Part shown: in pieces, positions 60,881 through 64,000 of the stretch
Numbering within the stretch: position 1 is the stretch's first letter
How the letters are laid out: each line of letters opens with the position of its first letter
Source: Candidatus Alloclostridium intestinigallinarum
GTDB lineage: Bacteria; Bacillota; Clostridia; Christensenellales; UBA3700
Length of the DNA stretch: 64,000 bases
Direction of reading: 5' to 3'
Assembly: GCA_904382605.1 (NCBI GenBank)
Contig: CAJFJA010000011.1
Span: 1-64,000, forward strand
Position numbers and translations under genes: made by a program
The notes under the pieces: generated by a model
Seen by the model: the letters and a program-made list of their open reading frames with translations, nothing else
Told to the model about the DNA's origin: nothing
Databases searched by the model: none

Positions 60881-62061
60881 TTTAATAGCTCCTTGAAATA
60901 ATCTGCCAGTATTTTTATCCCCTCTTCTATCTTTTCCGGCGTCGCGGCGGAATAGTTCAGCCGCAGATGGCGCCTGTCCCTGCCGTCGGCAAAGAAACTC
61001 TCTCCCGACACGTACGCGACTCCGCGCCTGCACGCCCCTTCGAACGCCGCCTGGGTGTCAAGCTTTTCAAAGCCGCCCCATATGAACAGTCCGCCCTTGG
61101 GATTTGTGCACGAAAATTCCTCCGGCATATACCTTTGTATTGCGGAATACATCGCCTGCTTTTGCTCCCTGTATACGGGAATGGCGCGTTCCACCACCTT
61201 GTCGAACAGTCCGCGGGCAAAGTATTCTTCCACGATCGCCTGCGAAAGCAAGCTCGTGTGTACGTCCGTCGCCTGCTTGCCTATCGTAAGTTTCGCCATC
61301 ACCTTTTCATCGCCCACGCAGTACGCCACGCGCAGTCCGGGCGATATCGTCTTGGAAAAACTCGCCGTAAACACCACGTTGCCGCATTCGTCAAAGCTCT
61401 TTATGCTCGGCACGCGCTCCCCTTCAAAGCGGATTTCGCTGTAAGGGTCGTCTTCAAGCACCATAATTCCGTACTTCGCGGTGATTTCCGCTATACCTTT
61501 CCTGACTTCAATACTGTACGTCCTTCCCGTGGGATTGGAAAACGTGGGCACGCAGTAAAGCATTTTCGGTCTGTACTTTATTATCTTTTCTTCCAGGTCG
61601 TTCAAATCGAGTCCGTCTTCACCCGACTTCACGCCCACGGGCACTCCGCGATAGGTACGCATAATGTGCATGGCGGCAAGATAGGTAGGGTCTTCCACCA
61701 AAACCGTATCGCCGTCGTTGACAAAGCACTTGCACATAAGGTCTATGGTCTGCTGACCGCCGGAAACTATGCGCACATTATCGACGGTTATCCCGGTAAT
61801 GCCGTAGCGCGAAACGAACTCCGCCACCCTGCTTCTTAAAGGCATATAGCCTTCAGTTGCGCCGTATTGCAGAATCTCCATTGCCTTATCCGAGTTCATA
61901 AGGCGGGAAGTTATCTCGCCCACTTCCCTGCAAGGAAGCAGTTTTGCCGAGGGAAAACCGCCCGCAAAGGAAATCATATCCGGACGCGCGAGCAGTTTGA
62001 ATATCTCCCTTATGGCGTTGCCGCCCATATTCTTCATTCTGTCACTGAAGCTGTATTCCAT
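60877..62061 (-). CDS. PLP-dependent aminotransferase, 2-aminoadipate/aromatic type
   Basis: A 394-residue fold-type I aminotransferase of the group that includes LysN and aromatic aminotransferases. The PLP lysine is in [15 protein letters not shown] near 237. Other motifs are [22 protein letters not shown] and [18 protein letters not shown] lies before the ATG; TTGCAA-17-TACAAT is upstream. Its place before tyrS suggests aromatic amino acids as substrate, but this is only context. Confidence 0.88.
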   Translation of the reverse strand: MEYSFSDRMKNMGGNAIREIFKLLARPDMISFAGGFPSAKLLPCREVGEITSRLMNSDKAMEILQYGATEGYMPLRSRVAEFVSRYGITGITVDNVRIVSGGQQTIDLMCKCFVNDGDTVLVEDPTYLAAMHIMRTYRGVPVGVKSGEDGLDLNDLEEKIIKYRPKMLYCVPTFSNPTGRTYSIEVRKGIAEITAKYGIMVLEDDPYSEIRFEGERVPSIKSFDECGNVVFTASFSKTISPGLRVAYCVGDEKVMAKLTIGKQATDVHTSLLSQAIVEEYFARGLFDKVVERAIPVYREQKQAMYSAIQRYMPEEFSCTNPKGGLFIWGGFEKLDTQAAFEGACRRGVAYVSGESFFADGRDRRHLRLNYSAATPEKIEEGIKILADYFKELLK

Positions 62062-62084
62062 ATGCGCCTCGCATTATTTTTTAT

Positions 62085-62113
62085 ATTGTAGCACCCATAT
62101 TTTAAAATTGCAA
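62085..62113 (-). promoter_or_regulatory. promoter of the aminotransferase-tyrS operon
   Basis: -35 TTGCAA (62108-62113), 17-bp spacer ending TGC, -10 TACAAT (62085-62090). Confidence 0.75.
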
Positions 62114-62184
62114 TAGAAAAACGCGTATTAAAATAAAAACATGGCGGTATGCAAATAAGCGCGGTAAATGCACAAACTCGCTAT

Positions 62185-62859
62185 ATGGTTAAAAAGTTGT
62201 TGACGGCTGCCGCCGTCGTATGTATTCTGGCAGGCGCCGCAGGCGGGTGCGTAAAATTCGTATCCGATACGGGCGGATACTATATCCCGGAAGATCTGGC
62301 GGGCTTTTCCTCCCTGACCTGTGAAACGGACGGAAAAACCGTCAAAGTGCAGAAAAAAGACGGTTATTATATCATAGACGCGGGCGACGAAGCGTATATT
62401 CTGGCAAAAGACTGCGGAGCGAAATTTACAGGCGGCACGCAGGAAGAACTGGATAAACGGCAGGCTTCCGCCGCCCTTTACAGCGTGATGAACGAAACGG
62501 GGCTTATATACGGCGCACTTGACAAAAAAAGCTACATTATGACGGATACAAGCGGAAAATACCGCGCCGACGGGAAAGAATTTTTTTATTCGGCGGAATA
62601 TATGCGCAAAAAACTGACGGGCGAGCCGCTTGAAAACTTTGAAAGTTACTTTGAAAAGATCTCGCCCGAAAAATTCGGCGACTTTGAAGACTACGTGATA
62701 ACCCTGGATTGCAGCAAACAAAACCAAATGCTGCTGCAGATAGAAAATACGCGCTTTGCCACCGTCAGCAAGTATATGTTCAGAAACGTGGACGCAACGG
62801 ACATACCGCTTACCGCGCAAATGCGCGCATATCTGGAATCACTGACTTTAAGTGCATAA
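62185..62859 (+). CDS. hypothetical lipoprotein
   Basis: A 224-residue lipoprotein: signal MVKKLLTAAAVVCILAGA with lipobox AAGGC, Cys near residue 22. The mature domain is mixed alpha/beta with no recognised family (TCETDGKTVKVQKKDGYYII, FEDYVITLDCSKQN). ATG 62185 gives the best signal peptide but lacks a clear ribosome site; an ATG 12 codons upstream is possible. It is divergent from the aminotransferase operon. Confidence 0.7.
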   Translation: MVKKLLTAAAVVCILAGAAGGCVKFVSDTGGYYIPEDLAGFSSLTCETDGKTVKVQKKDGYYIIDAGDEAYILAKDCGAKFTGGTQEELDKRQASAALYSVMNETGLIYGALDKKSYIMTDTSGKYRADGKEFFYSAEYMRKKLTGEPLENFESYFEKISPEKFGDFEDYVITLDCSKQNQMLLQIENTRFATVSKYMFRNVDATDIPLTAQMRAYLESLTLSA

Positions 62860-62936
62860 AACAATCATATAGTATCCGCTGCGGCAAGCCGCCGCCATTT
62901 GTATACCGTGCGGTATATTATTGCAAATATTATACG

Positions 62937-63113
62937 TACCCGTAGCCAACCTCAGTAGAACACATTTTACTCTAAAACATAAAATATGTGTATATGTCGG
63001 GTTGTAAAATGCTTTGCTTTCAGCGTAACTGGTTACTACAACAAGTCGACAAATTGTGCAAATATGCCGAAAACAGTACGATTAAAGTGTTCTACTGGGG
63101 TTGGCTACGGGTA
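62937..63113. mobile_element. MITE-like element with 27-bp terminal inverted repeats
   Basis: TACCCGTAGCCAACCTCAGT and on (62937-62963) is the inverted complement of 63087-63113 with one mismatch in 27. The 177-bp unit encodes no protein and both ends are at TA dinucleotides, as in Tc1/mariner-IS630 derivatives. The rest of 62860-63318 holds no gene I can support. Confidence 0.65.
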
Positions 63114-63220
63114 TATATGCTTAAAGTGCACAAAATAAGCATAGTTATAAATTTGTCCGTTACACACATACTGTCATTGCCGGCAATATTTCCGAAGATA
63201 AATAACGGATATACAAAAGA

Positions 63221-63246
63221 GGGGGCTTTACGCCCCCGGTTTTTTA
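63221..63246. terminator. bidirectional terminator after the phosphodiesterase gene
   Basis: GGGGGC TTTAC GCCCCC, then GGTTTTTT rightward and TCTTTTG leftward. Confidence 0.8.
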
Positions 63247-63318
63247 ATCAAAACGCCCGCGCTCGGCGGTTCGACTTCCCGCGCGTGGCGGAGAGTATTT
63301 ATAATCAGGCTGTGCCTG

Positions 63319-63999
63319 TCAATTGTAGATATGGTAGAAGTGGCTTATCTCCATATCCTTGGGAATATCCTTGCCGTGGTTGCCCAGCAGATACCATTCG
63401 CGGTGCACTCCGTGGTCGGGCGCATAGCCTAAAAGCGTGCGCACGCCCGTGGCGGCTACCGCCTTTCCTATCCGCTCAAACGATTCCGCGTAGTGGTCCA
63501 GCGCGCGTTTTGCCTTAAACGACTTGGGGTGGGTAAAGTGTATGCTGTCGTCATACTCCTGGTTATAGATGACCAGAAAGTCGTACTTTCCTTCCTTTAT
63601 AAGCTCTATTCCTTTTTCCACAGCTTCCTTGTCGTAACCGACGACGTAATAATCCATTTCACGCTCGCGGAATATGTGGTTGAGCGAACTGTTTTTGGAA
63701 GCCACGATTGCGGGCTTTTTACCCTGGCGCAGAAGCGCGTCGAAAATGCTGTCCGTCTTGACCACCGGTTTTACGTACTTTTGGATACCGTGCACTTCGG
63801 GAAGCGCGCCCGTATACATACTTGCAAAACAAACCGGCGTTTTGGGCGGGAATACCGTACGCATTTTCAGCTCGTAAGGCGCGGTTTCGCGTACGGGTAC
63901 AAACTTTTCCGCATATTTATTTACAATCCACGTGCCGACGGCGTCGGGATTGTACATTACGATTTTATCGGCAAGTTTACCTCCCGTTATGTCCTGCAC
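63319..63999 (-). CDS. type I phosphodiesterase/nucleotide pyrophosphatase family protein (partial)
   Basis: The C-terminal 226 residues of a protein whose start lies beyond the right edge. It has alkaline-phosphatase-superfamily features: PVCFASMYTGALPEVHGI, the DDSIHFTHP metal/substrate region and GYAPDHGVHREW near the end. It ends before a terminator at 63221. The catalytic Thr/Ser site is probably outside the window. Confidence 0.75.
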   Translation of the reverse strand: MQDITGGKLADKIVMYNPDAVGTWIVNKYAEKFVPVRETAPYELKMRTVFPPKTPVCFASMYTGALPEVHGIQKYVKPVVKTDSIFDALLRQGKKPAIVASKNSSLNHIFREREMDYYVVGYDKEAVEKGIELIKEGKYDFLVIYNQEYDDSIHFTHPKSFKAKRALDHYAESFERIGKAVAATGVRTLLGYAPDHGVHREWYLLGNHGKDIPKDMEISHFYHIYN

Positions 64000-64000
64000 G

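Noticed and set aside
59693..60901. Long rightward open frame of 402 codons
   Set aside because: Antisense to tyrS.
62988..63518. 176-codon rightward frame
   Set aside because: It spans the MITE-like element, a terminator and the antisense of the phosphodiesterase gene.

Overview
The window reads as the chromosome of a spore-forming Clostridia-type Firmicute carrying an integrated conjugative element. Sporulation genes (sipL, spoIIR, sleB-ypeB), veg, strong AGGAGG-type ribosome sites, TTGACA/TATAAT promoters and many AT-poor hairpin repeats support this. The lineage may be an uncultured gut Clostridia or Christensenellales-like group. That is an inference from gene content only.

Bases 1-604 hold a tRNA cluster (Glu on the minus strand, initiator Met, elongator Met, and a Ser gene that lacks its anticodon arm). 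A perfect 99-bp direct repeat (459-557 and 22818-22916) overlapping tRNA-Met and tRNA-Ser bounds a 22.4-kb element. Nearly all its genes run on the minus strand. From right to left they are a Rep-like initiator with seven 15-bp iterons, SSB, a MuF_C/ArdC/primase fusion, a putative oriT, a MobC-like protein, a relaxase, a VirD4/TraG coupling ATPase, a 1956-residue Ig-like surface protein, a pilin-like protein, a VirB6-like membrane protein, a PrgI-VirB4 fusion ATPase, ParA, a ribbon-helix-helix protein, a small ORF and a tyrosine integrase. A plus-strand cassette (lipoprotein plus an internally duplicated protein) with its own promoter sits inside the transfer operon. Iterated 9-bp TATAGACAR motifs lie before int, orf66, the RHH gene and parA, suggesting a partition/regulation circuit. 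With the Rep module, they suggest an element able to replicate and segregate like a plasmid.

Right of the element is a tandem array of about 170-bp units. Each unit has an extended -10 box, an RNA whose ends match a tRNA-Ser acceptor stem, and a terminator. Core chromosomal genes follow: ispE, sipL, veg, an SDR reductase, a GLUG-repeat lipoprotein, a GH36 glycosidase divergent from an XRE regulator, tRNA-Asn with an inverted/tandem array of its own 3' end, a BspA-type LRR protein, two flavoproteins, leuS-serS, the overlapping tilS-hpt-cca-rmuC-PHP operon, tRNA-Gly, rho, an MBL hydrolase with prs, ypeB/sleB, spoIIR, a GNAT enzyme, ilvE, yigZ, tyrS, an aminotransferase, a lipoprotein, and a phosphodiesterase cut by the window edge.

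Two genome-wide traits stand out. At least five genes (ispE, the SDR, the HI0933-type flavoprotein, tilS, GNAT) have a -10 box only 6-7 nt before the ATG and no Shine-Dalgarno sequence, implying leaderless mRNAs. Intergenic spaces are also full of structured repeats (22.9, 27.2, 34.2-34.6, 43.5-44.3, 57.3-57.9 and 62.9 kb).
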